From: Kalmusia sp. IMI 367209
Lineage: Eukaryota; Ascomycota; Dothideomycetes; Pleosporales; Didymosphaeriaceae
Length of the DNA: 64,000 nucleotides
Reading direction: 5' to 3'
NCBI GenBank assembly: GCA_027946365.1
Contig: JAPEUQ010000004.1
Coordinates: 2,914,001 to 2,978,000 of the forward strand
Shown: positions 1-11,855 of the stretch, piece by piece
Position numbering within the stretch: position 1 is the first letter of the stretch
Layout of the letters: each line of letters opens with the position of its first letter
Made by a program: the position numbers and the translations under genes
The notes under the pieces: model-generated
What the model saw: only the letters and a program-made list of their open reading frames with translations
What the model was told of the DNA's origin: nothing
Database searches by the model: none

Positions 1-393
1 GGTCGTAGTAACATTTCGTCTCAACCGACTGTCTACATAGTTCTCGCCATCCGCCTCGCCCACATCATACAAGAAGATGGGCGCACCAGGCTTGTACGCA
101 TCCGTACTGACCCAGAAACGGTTGTAAAAGGTGCCGTCTCCGTAGCCTCCCTTCTTTCCGAAGTGGTTTAACGGCAGCTCAACGTACTCGGGCACAATGA
201 CCTCGGGGTCGGACGGCGGATCAGGCCCCACAGCCAAAGACTGCATGACCTCCTCCGAGTGCATGGGCGTACCGTCGACGTACAGACCCAGCTCCGCCAT
301 CTGATCGCTCTGGCGCATGCGAGCAAGGTCCAAGGCGGAGGCACCCTGCAGCAGCGCGAGGGCGAGTGCCTTGACAGACATGGAGGAACGCAT
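1..393 (-). CDS. Serine carboxypeptidase S28 family protein, N-terminal part
   Basis: The frame is open from ATG 393 to the left edge, giving 131 residues with the 3' part outside the window. S28 peptidases (prolyl carboxypeptidase / DPP-II type) are secreted or vacuolar serine peptidases that cut near proline. The N-terminus, MRSSMSVKALALALLQGASA, looks like a signal peptide. Near residues 75-115 the S28 entry motif is visible: VELPLNHFGKK, then GTFYNRFWV, then GAPIFLYDVGEA. The catalytic Ser, Asp and His lie beyond the window edge. A second in-frame ATG at 381 is possible, but 393 keeps the basic n-region of the signal peptide. A TATA-like stretch lies at about 564-573 on the minus strand. 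The family call rests on the N-terminal motif only. Confidence 0.8.
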   Translation of the reverse strand, partial: MRSSMSVKALALALLQGASALDLARMRQSDQMAELGLYVDGTPMHSEEVMQSLAVGPDPPSDPEVIVPEYVELPLNHFGKKGGYGDGTFYNRFWVSTDAYKPGAPIFLYDVGEADGENYVDSRLRRNVTTT

Positions 394-1822
394 ATTGGAT
401 GGACGGTCCAGTAAGTATACCAATTGACGAGAAGATGAGCTGGCGGAAAAAAAACCAAGAGAGCGCAGGACCACAGCCAGACGACGACGACGACCCAAGT
501 ATCCCCCTTAGTGGAAGCAGGACACGCAGCCGTGAGCTCTCCAGAAAAAAGCGGCGCAGAGCTCATATATGCCAGCACCCAGCCCATGGCCTCGCTAATC
601 ATATCACCCGCACGGTAGACCCATGTCTCAGCGCACGAGACTGTCGTAGGCCAATTGATTGACGGTGGCCGGCCGCTCCACCTGGTATCTGCGGGTTACT
701 CACAGATGCTGTGAGAGGAAGGTAATACGTGCGTAGGGGGAACAGATGTACGGGTGGGACTGGGGTCTCTACCCGCGTACCGCACAAGTCTCTCTGCATC
801 CTCATGCAAAGCCTAGGAACCGAGAGCCCCAAAGGTGTTTTCGTTTCTGCACGAGTGCCGGGAGGGTGCCTCTGCTCGTCTCTTCAGACTCTCTCCCCCC
901 CCTGATCCAGCTCGACTCACCGCAATGGCTGGCGACGCCCAACCATGCTGTCTCGTCCCAGCAGCATCAGCATCAGCATCGACAAGGCGTATCTGAAGGC
1001 GAAGCTTTACTTGGAAGGTCCGTCAAGTGGCACGACTTCAAGGTTCGTCCGCTTATCACCGCCTGCCATTCGCGGGGGTTGTACCTGCCAAGCCGTCCGG
1101 CGCCTTCTTGATTTAGCCTAGGCACGACGAGCCCCACAGGCGCAATATGGGCGGCGGCGGCCATACAGCGTTTGGAACAGCCGCGGTCCCGTCCAACGGT
1201 AAATAGAGATTGACATGCAGCCTTCTAGACGGCCCTTTGTGGCTCATGCCAAAGTGCTCCGTGGCGACGGGGAGACACGGTGTGCCCATGATTCAAACGA
1301 GTAAAAGAGTCCTTGGCCATCGGGTGCTCACATGTGCGCACGCACTGTCGTCCCACGTGCACAGCAGCAGAAACCCGGGCCGGCACCTGCACGCATTCTC
1401 GTCGTACGTCTTCGTTATCCCACGTTTTGTTCGTCTGTGCCAACACTACACGGAAAGCTAGCTGGTAGCAGTTTTGAATACCCATCCCTCTCCGATTCAT
1501 CACATGTGCCCCCTCGAATCTCGTCTCCCTCTCAATCCGTCCATGGATCGAGCCCCTAGTAACAGACCCATCATCTATATATACCTCAGAATAGAATATA
1601 GTACAGCCGAGCCTCAAAGAAGCTTGGCGACAGAGCCGCATCGTATTCTTTTAAAGACCCATATTGCATCTCGAACATTGTGGCTTCCTTTCATATCCGG
1701 CTCCAAGAAACGCCCTGTAAACCCCGACTCCATTTGGTCAGACGCCTTCGCTATTACCCATGAAAACAAATCGTCAAGATGAATACGTGGTCTCAAGACC
1801 ACGTCACAACCACCAGTACTCG
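394..1822. other. Intergenic, no gene seen
   Basis: This is the 5' side of the S28 peptidase and the 3' side of the regulator. Open frames here on both strands lack family motifs, good starts or splice context. A short CAGCAT-type microsatellite lies at about 959-982. A minus-strand TATA-like site at 564-573 may serve the S28 gene. Confidence 0.6.
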
Positions 1823-4712
1823 CTACTGCTGACCGCCGTAACCGTTGCTGTGAGAAACGAATTGCATCTCAGGCCAGTTGTTCGAAGCAAGCGTCTGCAG
1901 GACCGACGCATCGCCCGTCATCTGGCCACCTTGGCCTGCGCTCTGGAAAGCACCTTCTCGGCCGCCCAGCGTCCTGAGTGTTGTTGCTGTGTTCAGGAAA
2001 TCGCCTTGTGATCCGGGCTGTTGCCTCGACGCGATTGTCGACCTGGTCCATTGGTGCCAATCGGCCGGGGGCACATCATTTGCATAGGGCGTGTGGTGGC
2101 CACCCGTGGCAACTTGTGCATTGGCATATGCATACAATTCGTCCGAGCGTTGAGTTGGTGCAGAAGACGCTGCTGCTTGCAAAGCGGCAGCGTGCGACGG
2201 GCTTATTGCTGATTCGTGATTGGTAGCATAAGCCTGTTGACTTAGGCTGGGCGCCGCTTGCTGCGGAACAGGAGCTGATGCCCCATTGCTGTACGGGTAC
2301 GCAGCGCCTGTGGGAGGAATGGTGTAGGCCTGGGGTGAGGAGGCTACAGTGGCAGAATCGGTCGTCGTGCTGGTGGCATAGGATGGTTGCTGATTGCCGT
2401 TCGTATACACGCTAGACACCGGAGACTGCTCTGGCGGAGCTTGCAAGGCGACTTGAGCAAGAGACTGGCTCGCTGTTCTTTTGAAGATAGCCTCGTTGAT
2501 GTTGCTCAATGAGCGTTCGACGACCTGAGCTACCGCGTCCTTCATCTTATCACCAAATCCTGGCTCCGTGTCAGCTCTGCACCTCACAGTGAACAATGAC
2601 CTTACCTAGCAGTTGACCAGATTCGCCGATCAAGTCAATCCATTGATCCATATCACTTTTAAGCGTGTCCATATCGGCTGAGGTTAGTTGGTCTCTACGC
2701 TGGTAGTGGCCGAACAAAGTCGTAAAAATAGCAGCAACATACGTGACGATGTTGATCCATGTGTTGTCTAGGCTACGAATCTTTCTCATCTCATTGCAAG
2801 CTCGCAGCAATTTTTTAGAAGCTGACAAGCATTTGTCTAGGCTGGCGTTGATGCAATTAGGATCTTTCGACCGACACATGGCCGGGTGGTACATGTGCAG
2901 ATGATATTCATGGTACCAGTATTCTAGGTATACAGCGAAGATGTAGTCATCTTGTGATGCTGTTGCGGGATCTCTTAATTGTGGTGGTATCTCGTCCTTC
3001 CATTGCCGAATGCCGGCTTCTAGGCGTTTCAAGTTGTCCTCGTACGCAAGGGGAGACGCGTTGATCGAATAAAGAGTCCGATGTAACTGTGACAAGGGCA
3101 CTGTGAATTTGGCCACCTGTATGCCAACTTGGAAGGAGCATTTGTGAAAGGAATCTAAGCCAGCTTCCTCATCAGGGAGACAGTCGTTCATCGCCTCAGG
3201 GAATTCAACATCGATGTCTTCCATACTGATTGGCATTGGTCGACCGAGTTTCCCACAAAGATGTGCCGTGAGCGCATGTAGCGCCCAGAAAGTTCGCTTC
3301 CGTATCTCCACTTCAAGCTTGTCCATGTTGGCGTTGTTGGCCCACGCTTTCGACGAGCGATGATACCCCAGTTCTATGGCTAACTGAAAAGTGGTGGATG
3401 CCATGATCCAAGCGGCCCCAGGCTTGGGGAAATTGCGGAGATGATGCACTATTAATGTCAAGGCTTGCACATCTTGCCACGTGTGTGATAGCCACAAGTC
3501 CTTGAAGAAACTCAATGCATAGCGGTAATGCCGGTGCGACTCCTCCATCAGAGCTTCTTGGCGGTTCCTGACGGATATTTGGTAGTTGAGAGACGCGATC
3601 ACCATGTGAACGCAAACGGTCTCTGATGGCGAAGGTTTGAAGCCAGGTTCGTGTCCAATTCGCCATATCAACTTCATCAAGGTAGGCTTATCGAGGAGCA
3701 TGATGTACGGGTGCATTGAACGGAGAAACCAACTGCAGTACTCCTTCAGGGTTTGGTACGGAGGTAGCGGCACAGGCTCAATCTGTTGGTGGTTTAGGGC
3801 GACCCGCATCACGTATGTGTACGACATGTACGAATTATCGTAATCCTCGTCATCCACAAAGTCGGTGATGTTAATCTCATGGCCAAATACAGATAGGGAC
3901 GTCCCGCTGATGTTACTGAGCAAAGAGTCGGCAGATGAGACGCCTAGATAGTTGTCACCGAAGGAGTGGTGCTTGAATTGTGGTAGAGGACGATTGTTCT
4001 CTAACGAGTTGGCGGGGGTGTAGCCAGCCAGCGGTGGTGTGCTTGTACGCCGCATCGCCGAGTCCCACTCGCCGGCGTTGCTTGGGGGTGGCCACGATCC
4101 GTTAGATCCTGCGAAGTTGTTGTAGCTCGGCGCAGCTCGTGGCTCGACGCCCAGTTCCTTTAGTTGCGACTGCAACTCGGCCACCTGGGCGCGCAGGTAG
4201 CTGTTCTCCGATTCCATGGCCTCGACTTGGCCCCGCATCGTCGCGCGTCCGGTGATACGATCGGTGGTCTTGCATGGCGTGCGATTCTGCGCGCAGGGCG
4301 AGCATCCTTCCGGTCTCTGTAGCACACATCAGCAAGGCCCTTTGAGAAAGTTATGATGCTTGCGACTTACGGGGTCACACCGGATCTTGCGTATCTGGCA
4401 AAGTCAGCCATAGCCTACGCGGGTTCATAGGGAGCGTGCTTCTGTGAAAGGCGCGTCGTGATTGCTTTCACTCCACAAAGCAAGCGACACGCCCCCCATG
4501 GAGCCGTTACTGTGTCTTACCTTGCAGCGGTCGCACGCTTGGCCGGTGCGTGACGACGTGGCCAGCTTCCTCTTCACGGAGCCCGAGAAGTCATTGTTTG
4601 GCAAAGCGCGTTGCTGGGCCACTGGACTTCCCTCGACTCCCTCGACTTTGGGAACTTTCGCACTGTATGAGGGCTCAGCATCGGACAGAGATGGGCGCTT
4701 CGACGTGGTCAT
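1823..4712 (-). CDS. Zn(II)2Cys6 transcription factor with fungal_trans domain
   Basis: I place exons at 4712-4521, 4394-4371, 4316-2606 and 2559-1823 (887 aa). All introns are GT-AG and in phase. The N-terminal zinc cluster is split by two introns and reads C60-X2-C63-X6-C70-X6-C77-X2-C80-X6-C87. It is followed by a linker (TDRITGRATMRG) and a short coiled coil (residues about 100-130, MESENSYLRAQVAELQSQL) suited to dimerisation. The middle carries the fungal_trans (MHR) fold, for example EYCSWFLRSMHPYIMLLD and the later LGYHRSSKAW and RTFWALHALTAHLCGKLGRP. The C-terminal 240 residues are Gln/Ala/Ser/Tyr-rich and low in complexity, like an activation region. The 24-nt second exon is very small but is needed to complete the zinc cluster. 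It is probably a nuclear DNA-binding regulator; I cannot name its target pathway. Confidence 0.88.
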
Positions 4713-5434
4713 TGTATCGGCGCCGGCGGTGCGTGGATACGTGAGACGCCGCGGCAGTTAACCGTCCACAGGATGGCCTAGCCTCAGCGATGAAAGGGCA
4801 TGGTAGGAAGGATCGCGAGCACTAGCAGCATTGCACGCGCACGCTGTGCAAACGGACGTTGGGCGCCGGCGGGCAGGTGAGGTGGGCTGGGGTAGACGAG
4901 AGTGACGGGGAGCTGGCCAGTTCATGCACATGTCGCGCAGTCCAGCTGTGACACGGCTACGCCAGCGCCTCGATACACTCGCGGTACCCTGGGACGCGTT
5001 TGTTAAGATCGCACTTTCGTCACTGGCGGCACTGTCTGAGAGCTCGCCGACGCATCTGAAAGCCAACTGCACCTGCTATTCGCCGCTGCACTTGACGTCT
5101 CACTACTCACCTTGAGGCGAACTGCTGGACCGGGCGCCACGCCAAGCCGCGTCCCTTTCGAGCCGTCACTACACCTAAACCGGCTCCCTGGGTGAAAGGC
5201 TCGACCTCGCGTTCGTCTGCCTCACCACATATCGCTGACGTTTTGCGCCCGGCTGCTTCCGGGCCTTCAACGGCAACTACCCCATCATCTCCGCCATCTT
5301 GGGGCTGGGGAAGTGAGACAGGTTGCACGGGAGTCATCAGTGCAGACAGAGCTCATCCTAGCAGGAGCAAGAAGCTCAAGTACCTCGTCTGAAGACACCG
5401 AAAAGGCCCTCACACCCCGACTAAAAACGAGACC
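4713..5434. promoter_or_regulatory. Divergent intergenic region between the Zn2Cys6 regulator and CGI121
   Basis: These 722 nt separate two start codons that point away from each other, so the stretch must hold both promoters and 5' UTRs. I see no clear TATA box and no gene. Open frames in it (for example 4758-5072 minus) have no recognisable motif. Confidence 0.5.
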
Positions 5435-6031
5435 ATGGTTTCTGTCCGCACCTTCCACCTCCCGCACTACCCCTCCCATCCCATCCAAGTCTCCCTCTTC
5501 AAAAACGTATCCAACGCCGCCTTTTTGCGCAGCCAATTGCTATCCGCAAACCCAGAATTCGACTACGCCTTCTTGGATGCTACCATGATCCTTAGCGCAC
5601 AGCAACTCCTACTGGCTACCCAACTCGCTCTCCATGCCCATCTGACATCGCGTTCCAAGACGCGCACCCCGCACTCGGAGCTGGTCTTCCGCCTCCACCC
5701 CAACAACAACATCGGAGAGTCTTACCGCAAGTTCGGCATTGGCGACGACTCGACGAGTGTCATTGCCGTCAAGTTTTCTCTGGAGCCGGAAGTCACGAAT
5801 GAGAGCGTGACTAGGCATTTGGGCGAGGTTGTGAAGGGGGACAGCGTGGAGCTCAGTGAGAACGGCGAGGAACTGGGTGTGTTCGCAGATGTGGGAAAGA
5901 TACGAAAGATCTACAAGCTGAATGACGGGCCAAAGGGTAAGAAGGGGCCTGCTGTGAACGGGGAAGCGAGGGATGAGAGTAAACAACTGGAGAGTGTGAT
6001 TCTAGGCACAATGGCATTGAAGGGTTCATGA
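5435..6031 (+). CDS. cgi121: EKC/KEOPS complex subunit CGI121
   Basis: This intronless gene encodes 198 aa. CGI121 (human TPRKB) is the subunit of the KEOPS/EKC complex that binds the kinase Bud32 and tRNA, supporting N6-threonylcarbamoyladenosine formation on tRNA and, in yeast, telomere maintenance. The recognisable parts are the N-terminal HLPHYPSHPIQVSLFKNVSN segment, the central LDATMILSAQQLLLATQLAL helix, and the conserved SELVFRLHPNNNIGESYRKF block followed by VIAVKF. The start at 5435 gives a full-length family member and sits in a reasonable context (gaccATGg). The C-terminal 30 residues are lysine-rich and variable. It converges with the cytochrome oxidase gene downstream. Confidence 0.9.
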   Translation: MVSVRTFHLPHYPSHPIQVSLFKNVSNAAFLRSQLLSANPEFDYAFLDATMILSAQQLLLATQLALHAHLTSRSKTRTPHSELVFRLHPNNNIGESYRKFGIGDDSTSVIAVKFSLEPEVTNESVTRHLGEVVKGDSVELSENGEELGVFADVGKIRKIYKLNDGPKGKKGPAVNGEARDESKQLESVILGTMALKGS

Positions 6032-6276
6032 TCCGCTGCACAGCTCCCATCCAGTTCACGAAGTTACGACCTGCATTTAGACGAAGACAAACAGGAACCA
6101 GACCCAGGTAGAAATGTAGCATCACGTGTCAGTCACCTCCAAGTTGCATCTTTCATATGAACAGAACAAAGGGAAGCCTCCATTTCGACTATACTACAAT
6201 GATGCAGAGGGAGGTAACGGGAAATGTCTGCATGTCTGTATAGATACACCACCAAGTCTATGATAGCTGGGCAAGC

Positions 6277-7181
6277 TTATGCGTGGAGATATTCATCCTT
6301 GATGAAATCGGACATGTTCTTGGGCCTGGGGTACGGGTTCTCGTGGTGGTCGTGGCCGTGGTCGTGGGAGTGCGGGTCCTCGGCCGGGCCAACGTAGTGC
6401 ATCTTGTATGCCGAACCACACTCGTTGCAACGGGCTACAGGCTCCTCGCGGGTCAACTGTGATTTGTTAGCATGGAAATCCGAGGTATCGTTGAGAGCAT
6501 GAAGTCGTACAGTGATCCAGAGAACATTATGCGAGTCGGCCGGGCAGCCAGTGCAGCCGACGTACTGCTCGTTGCCAGCCGAGTTGACGACGATGGGATC
6601 CTCAGGAGTACCTGGAGTCTATCAGCCCTGTTGCGCAACACCTCCTCTCATCATCCCCAGTAGCTTGCTGAGAACATACCGACACGGCTAGCATCCAATG
6701 GCCTCATGTCGAAGATGTCAATGCCCTGCATCTTTCCCAAAATTTCGAGACGCTCGAGACCGGTGGCTTGTTCGAGATCGGTGGGAACGGTTCCGGGCTT
6801 AGCACCCGGGGGGAGGAGATCAGCCTCGGTCTTGATCTCTACACATATATCATCGTTAGCAATTGGCGCTGATGCCCGGGTACGGCAGGCACGACGGTCC
6901 TCCGGTTGCAGCTCGGTAGTGCGGATCTCGGGACGACGGGCAGCCAGCACGTACGGTCAAGCTTCTTGTAGCCTTCAACGACGCTGGAAGCGCTCGCCGC
7001 ATGGCCGGTCTCAGGAGCCTTCTCGTTCACATCGCCTGCAATGGGTGTCAGCGGTGCATCGTACGATAGCTAGCTCCTGGCGCGACTCACGGCGAACAAA
7101 GGTGGTGGTAAAAGTGCGGCGGGCGAGGGCGCGGGGGGCGGCTCGCCGTGCGACGGCGAAAGCAGAGCGCTGGACGAACAT
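6277..7181 (-). CDS. cox4: Cytochrome c oxidase subunit Vb (yeast COX4 type), mitochondrial
   Basis: Exons are 7181-7091, 7035-6955, 6838-6680, 6611-6511 and 6456-6277, giving 203 aa with phases that all agree. It is a nuclear-encoded zinc-binding subunit of respiratory complex IV on the matrix side. The first exon is an Arg/Ala-rich mitochondrial presequence (MFVQRSAFAVARRAAPRALA). The mature part has LLPPGAKPGTVPTDLEQATG, GLERLEILGKMQGIDIFDM and the zinc site: GCTGCPADSHNV and, after the last intron, VARCNECGSAYK. The tail is unusually histidine-rich (PHSHDHGHDHHENPYP). It shares a 305-nt divergent promoter with the nicotinamidase gene. Five exons in about 900 nt is intron-dense compared with its neighbours. 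Confidence 0.93.
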
Positions 7182-7486
7182 GGCGGGCGCAATTGGGGTG
7201 GAGGGGAGAGTGGGTGCGGTGGTGTGAAGCTGCAAAGTTGGAGAGTCGATGTTCCAACCAGCATCGTGCCATTGGTCCTTGGCAGCGAGCTCTGCTGACT
7301 CACGCGATAGTGCGAGGCTACGCCATGCTGCTGCGCCTATCGTTCGGGCCTCTCCGTCGCGCCATGTGAGCTTCATAGCACGCTGGTTGCGCAGCACAAA
7401 CGGCAGACTGCTGCTTGCCAATGCTGCCGCCTATATAGTTTGCCTCCGCCATCTGCACCTGCCTGCCACCTCCCCATCCTGCAGCC
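7182..7486. promoter_or_regulatory. Divergent promoter between cox4 and pnc1
   Basis: The start codons of the minus-strand cox4 (7181) and plus-strand pnc1 (7487) are 305 nt apart and point outward. The region is GC-rich near cox4. A TATA-like stretch, CTATATAG, lies at about 7430-7438, roughly 50 nt before the pnc1 ATG. No gene fits in this space. Confidence 0.5.
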
Positions 7487-8215
7487 ATGACATTCAAACC
7501 AGCCCTCGTCATCGTCGACGTCCAGGAGGACTTCTGCCCGCCCGTGAGTCGCATGCATGTCAGCGCAAGCTCTTGCTAAATTATGATCTCTTAGAATGGG
7601 TCACTTGCTGTTGCAGGAGGACGCGACATCGTCCCTCTGGTCAACGACCTACTCGCCCTCCCGTTCCCGCTCAAGATCGCTACCAAGGACTTCCACCCGC
7701 AAGACCACATTTCCTTCGCATCGAATCATGAAGCGCCCAACAACAAGCCTTTCGAGTCGCTCATCACCATAAGCAACCCCCTCAATCCTTCTGAGACGCA
7801 GGAGACGCGGTTGTGGCCAGATCATTGCGTGCAGGGCACCAAAGGTTCCGAGCTACTTCCTGAACTCGACACTGCGAAGGTGCACGTGGTCGTGGAAAAG
7901 GGACAGGATAAACGCGTTGAAATGTATTCCGCATTTGCGGATCCTTTCGAAAATCCTTGCGTGAGCAAGAGCGGGCTTGCAAAACTACTACACGAGGCAG
8001 AAGTCACAGATGTGTTTGTTGCGGGGCTTGCAGCAGACTACTGCGTCCGATACACTGCGTTGGACTCGGCGAAAGAGGGCTTCAAGACGCGCGTCATTGG
8101 AGAGGCAACCAGGGCGGTTGACCCGTCAAGCATGGATACAATACTGAAGGAGTATGACGAGGCGGGAGTCATTGTCATCGCAAAGGACGACGAGTCGCTC
8201 AAGTTGGTGAAGTAG
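7487..8215 (+). CDS. pnc1: Nicotinamidase
   Basis: Exons are 7487-7543 and 7595-8215 (225 aa; 51-nt intron, phase 0). Nicotinamidase hydrolyses nicotinamide to nicotinate and ammonia in the NAD+ salvage pathway and so relieves nicotinamide inhibition of sirtuins. The isochorismatase-like fold is complete. The catalytic triad is D11 (VIVDVQEDFC), K121 (VVEKGQD) and C169 (AADYCVRYTALDS). Zinc ligands are D51 and H53 (KDFHPQDH) and H96 (LWPDHCVQGT). The residue spacing closely follows yeast Pnc1. The intron falls right after the VDVQEDFCPP motif. No targeting signal is seen, so it is probably cytosolic and nuclear. Confidence 0.95.
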
Positions 8216-8908
8216 CGTGAGCACATGATGCGCGTGGACACCTCTCTCTTTCGATTCAAGCAACATGATTATAGATTTACATGTCTCAAGGCAGGACAAA
8301 GGCGGGTTTCTAGTGAGGACGGAGCTCGGATAACGAAGATACCCGATGTGAATGATGGGGGCCACATCTCTTTTGGGCGCGTCTTTACAGCGTGAGCACG
8401 CTCACGCTTATGTATATAGACGGATTCTAGGCACCAAATCATTCGCGTGTACCCCATTTGTCCCTGGGTGTTTCGTTGCTTCCGATGGAGCCACTCTCGC
8501 TATTCCGAGGATGCCGGGTCTGCGTGCGGGTCAGCTGCGCTTCGCAGTCCATGTTAGCAGCAGAGTGACGTGAGTGGAGGCATTCACCGCCTCAGTATAT
8601 ATGAAGGCGAACTCCGCGCAGCAAGGTTCAAGAACATATTTGTGTGTTGCGAGCTTTCAATTAACAAACTCACGCGGGGCATCTGGGCACTTGAGCGAGG
8701 AGCCTGGGCCGCCAATTTTTTCCCCGCGCCCACGCGTTCCGTCATCGCTCACTGACAGGGTCGTTGGCTGTGCAGCTGCCACACTTCACCACCACTCTAG
8801 CCGCTTATTGTGTTGCCTACGACCGGAATTGCAGGATTTCCTGTTTGCACTCTTGCGATTCCTTCATATTCTCTTCTGCAGCGATTCTGTACAGCAAAGA
8901 TACCCGTC
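8216..8908. other. Intergenic between pnc1 and the oxysterol-binding protein
   Basis: About 690 nt without a supported gene. It holds the pnc1 3' UTR and the promoter of the downstream gene. If the next gene starts at the earlier in-frame codon (8810), the last 100 nt would be coding. Confidence 0.5.
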
Positions 8909-10964
8909 ATGGTGCTGGGCCATGGACACAGGCGGCACTCGCTGCAGAGTCAGTCTGTCCCGTTCCCGCCGCTCATTGTCCATGTTGCGCTCTCCAGCGA
9001 GGGCAGAAGTAACGACGAGGCTGATATTTTTCCATAGGCAACCGATCTTCGACGGACGAGACCAGAGGCGATGAGGTTACAAAGGAAGACGAGACCGTGG
9101 TGGATGCTGACCAAGGCAACAGTACGTTTAAGCACTTTGCCAGCGGGATTGGCAGACTTAGCTGACGGGACTCCAGTGCTCACACACATCATCTCACAAC
9201 TGCGACCTGGAGCAGATCTTAGCCGGGTCACGCTGCCAACATTCATATTGGAACCTCGGTCGATGCTGGAAAGGATAACAAAGTGCGTCCTGGAAGGCTG
9301 AGGAGACTAGTAGAGCTGGATGCTGACGGTCTGCATAGTTTCATGGCTCACCCGGAGACACTTCTACCTGTGACACAAATCGAAGATCCCATCGAGCGAT
9401 TCGTAGCTGTGACCAAGTTTTACTTGAGTGGGTGGCATATCAAACCTCCGTATGCATGTCACGTCTACCCACAAGCACCAACTGATATTAGGCAGAGGCG
9501 TTAAGAAGCCGCTGAACCCAATCCTGGGTGAGATATTCACCGGCTATTGGGACTACCCAGACGGGACGCGAGGATACTACATTTCGGAACAAACGTCGCA
9601 CCACCCGCCAAAGTCGAGCTATTTCTTCATGGCGCCAGAACATCACATACGGATAGACGGTACACTGAAACCGAGGAGCAAGTTTTTAGGTAACTCCGCT
9701 GCAAGCATGATGGAGGGCATAGCAGTGATGAGATTATTGAATACAGGCGAACGATTGTAGGTATTTTGAGGGAGCTGTCTACGTGTAGCTGACAATTGTG
9801 CAGCTTCGTTACCCAGCCGAACATGTATGCACGGGGCATTCTGTTCGGCAAGATGAAATACGAACTCGGCGACCACAGCTACATTCGGTGCCCAGAATCG
9901 GGTTTAGTTGCAGACATCGAATTCAAGACTAAGGGATACTTTGGCGGCACGTATAACGCAATCGGTGGCTTTATCAAGGACAAGGATGACGCACATCTGT
10001 TTGAGCTCTCAGGTCTATGGAACGAAGAGATGTGGATAAAAGACTTGACAGTTAGTTCCAGTTCCATATTCCCTGCGAAGCTCGAGACCGAGCTTGCGAT
10101 ACACTAAAGCTAATGCGACTGTAGACGGGCAAGAAAAAACTCCTTTTTGACGCATCGCATGCGAAGCCCACACCACCGAAGGCCCGACCCCTGGAAGAGC
10201 AGGATGAGCGAGAGTCCCAAAGACTATGGCACATAGTAACCGACGCGGTTAAACGGAAGGACCAAGATACGGCTACCAACGAGAAGGCGCGTATTGAAGA
10301 CATGCAGAGAGAAGAAGCAGCGAAGCGTATGAATGAAGGGGTCGATTGGCACCCGCAGCTTTTCCGGCGGGTACAAGGTGGCCATGGCGGAAGTGAAGAA
10401 GGTGAAGAAGATCTCGATTGGATCATCAACGCTAGGGTGTAAGTATCACGTCCCTTGCCGTCATTACTCTACTGACTTTATATAAGAGATGGCAAGACGC
10501 CTGAGGAGCAGGTCAAACAGATTCTCCAGATTGCCGCTGTCTTACCCGGACAGGCACCCAAGCGTAAATTTAGTATTCCTTCATTGTCCCGAACTACCAG
10601 CGTCGACCCAACAGCGAATTATACCCACAAGAACCCCGAGGTCATGAAGTCGGAGCCAGAGCTTCCTCAGGCAAAAGAACAAACTTTTGGTGATCTCATT
10701 GATCTCAGCGACCCGACACCTCAGAAGGACGCTGACGTTAATGCGAACAATCCCGCTGATCCACCCCAAATACCGCTACAAAAGCCAAAGTCACAGCCCG
10801 AGAACAACAGCCTTGATCCAAAACCACAAAACGAGTTTGCGAAATCATTGCCGCCGAGCAAGCTTTTACACTCAGTCCAAGGCGAGCCGGGTGACCACAG
10901 CGCGCTAAGGAGACAGGATAGCCAGACGCATGAAGAGGAGGAGTTCCACGATGCGCATTCGTAA
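8909..10964 (+). CDS. Oxysterol-binding protein (OSBP/Osh family)
   Basis: I place exons at 8909-9008, 9038-9121, 9177-9282, 9339-9449, 9496-9756, 9804-10050, 10125-10438 and 10487-10964 (566 aa, all phases consistent). Osh/ORP proteins carry sterols and phosphoinositides between membranes. The core OSBP domain is visible as KKPLNPILGEIFTGYW, the family signature EQTSHHPP, then GKMKYELGDHSYIRCPESG and GLWNEEMWIKDL. No PH domain precedes it, so this is a short, Kes1-like form. After the domain there is a charged helix (EEQDERESQRLWHIVTDAVK, typical of ORPs) and about 150 residues of low-complexity Pro/Gln/Ser tail, which is longer than in yeast Kes1. The start is uncertain: 8909 is the first ATG in the frame I use, but a further upstream start would extend it. 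Confidence 0.87.
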
Positions 10965-11855
10965 GCCAGCTTGCTATGGAATCCCTCTCTTGACTACTAG
11001 GGTCTCGCTCGGTGCTCACGTAGTATTACAATGGGAAATGTACATGTCGATGCATGTAGACACGCGTAGCCACTTTACAGTCAGTGCGATATTTAAAAGA
11101 CCACCAAAGATACCATGTCTTCACACATCGCTAGGTATGGATAAAGAGGCCAATTGGAGGTATACAGGAGGCGGATGCATGGTTGCTTTGGGTTGGGAAA
11201 GCTGATAGTAACGAGAATATTATATATATACCCTGATGCACTGATGCTACTTGACAAAATATAAGAACATGAGCTAGTAATGTTCAAAGCTCATTTGAAA
11301 TAGGTTCGGTATTAATGTTAACTTATAAAACTCGTGCTAGAGTTCGTTAACTCCAATACAAAGCATGATGTCTGTTTGTGGTGAAGTGATTCTTTTCCCG
11401 AACAGGAAGGTCTTCAACGTACCTCATTCCATCCGCGATCTCTGAGGTACATTCCGCGAACCCGTTTCTCGCAGTCCCTTGCCGTTAGCAACCCAGCCCA
11501 TCAGCACGATATGCACGCCACTTACAGTTGCTCCGGTATCTCACGACCTCCCATTAGCCAGCATGTACCCACGTGCTACTTGGCATGCTGGGCGGCCTAG
11601 CCATAACTCGGTTCGTCATCCGTACCTCGCCTTTTCTATCCACAATCTTGCATACAACCATGCGGTACTATCATCCCACGTGCAGAAGCTTTGGAGCTTT
11701 CCTGGTCTTGTACTCCGGATGCCTGGGAAAGCTATCGCAGAACTCGGACATGAACAGGAGATAAGAAGCAGGATCACCCCAAGATATGCAATATGCGCTG
11801 CAGGAACACAATCATTTAGTTCTCAATCCTTTTGAGCACACGACAATCGCTCACG
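10965..11855. other. Intergenic, promoter side of the phosphodiesterase gene
   Basis: This 890-nt stretch is AT-rich in its first half, with an AT dinucleotide run at about 11219-11230. Open frames within it lack motifs. It includes the 3' UTR of the OSBP gene and the promoter of the secreted phosphodiesterase. Confidence 0.5.
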
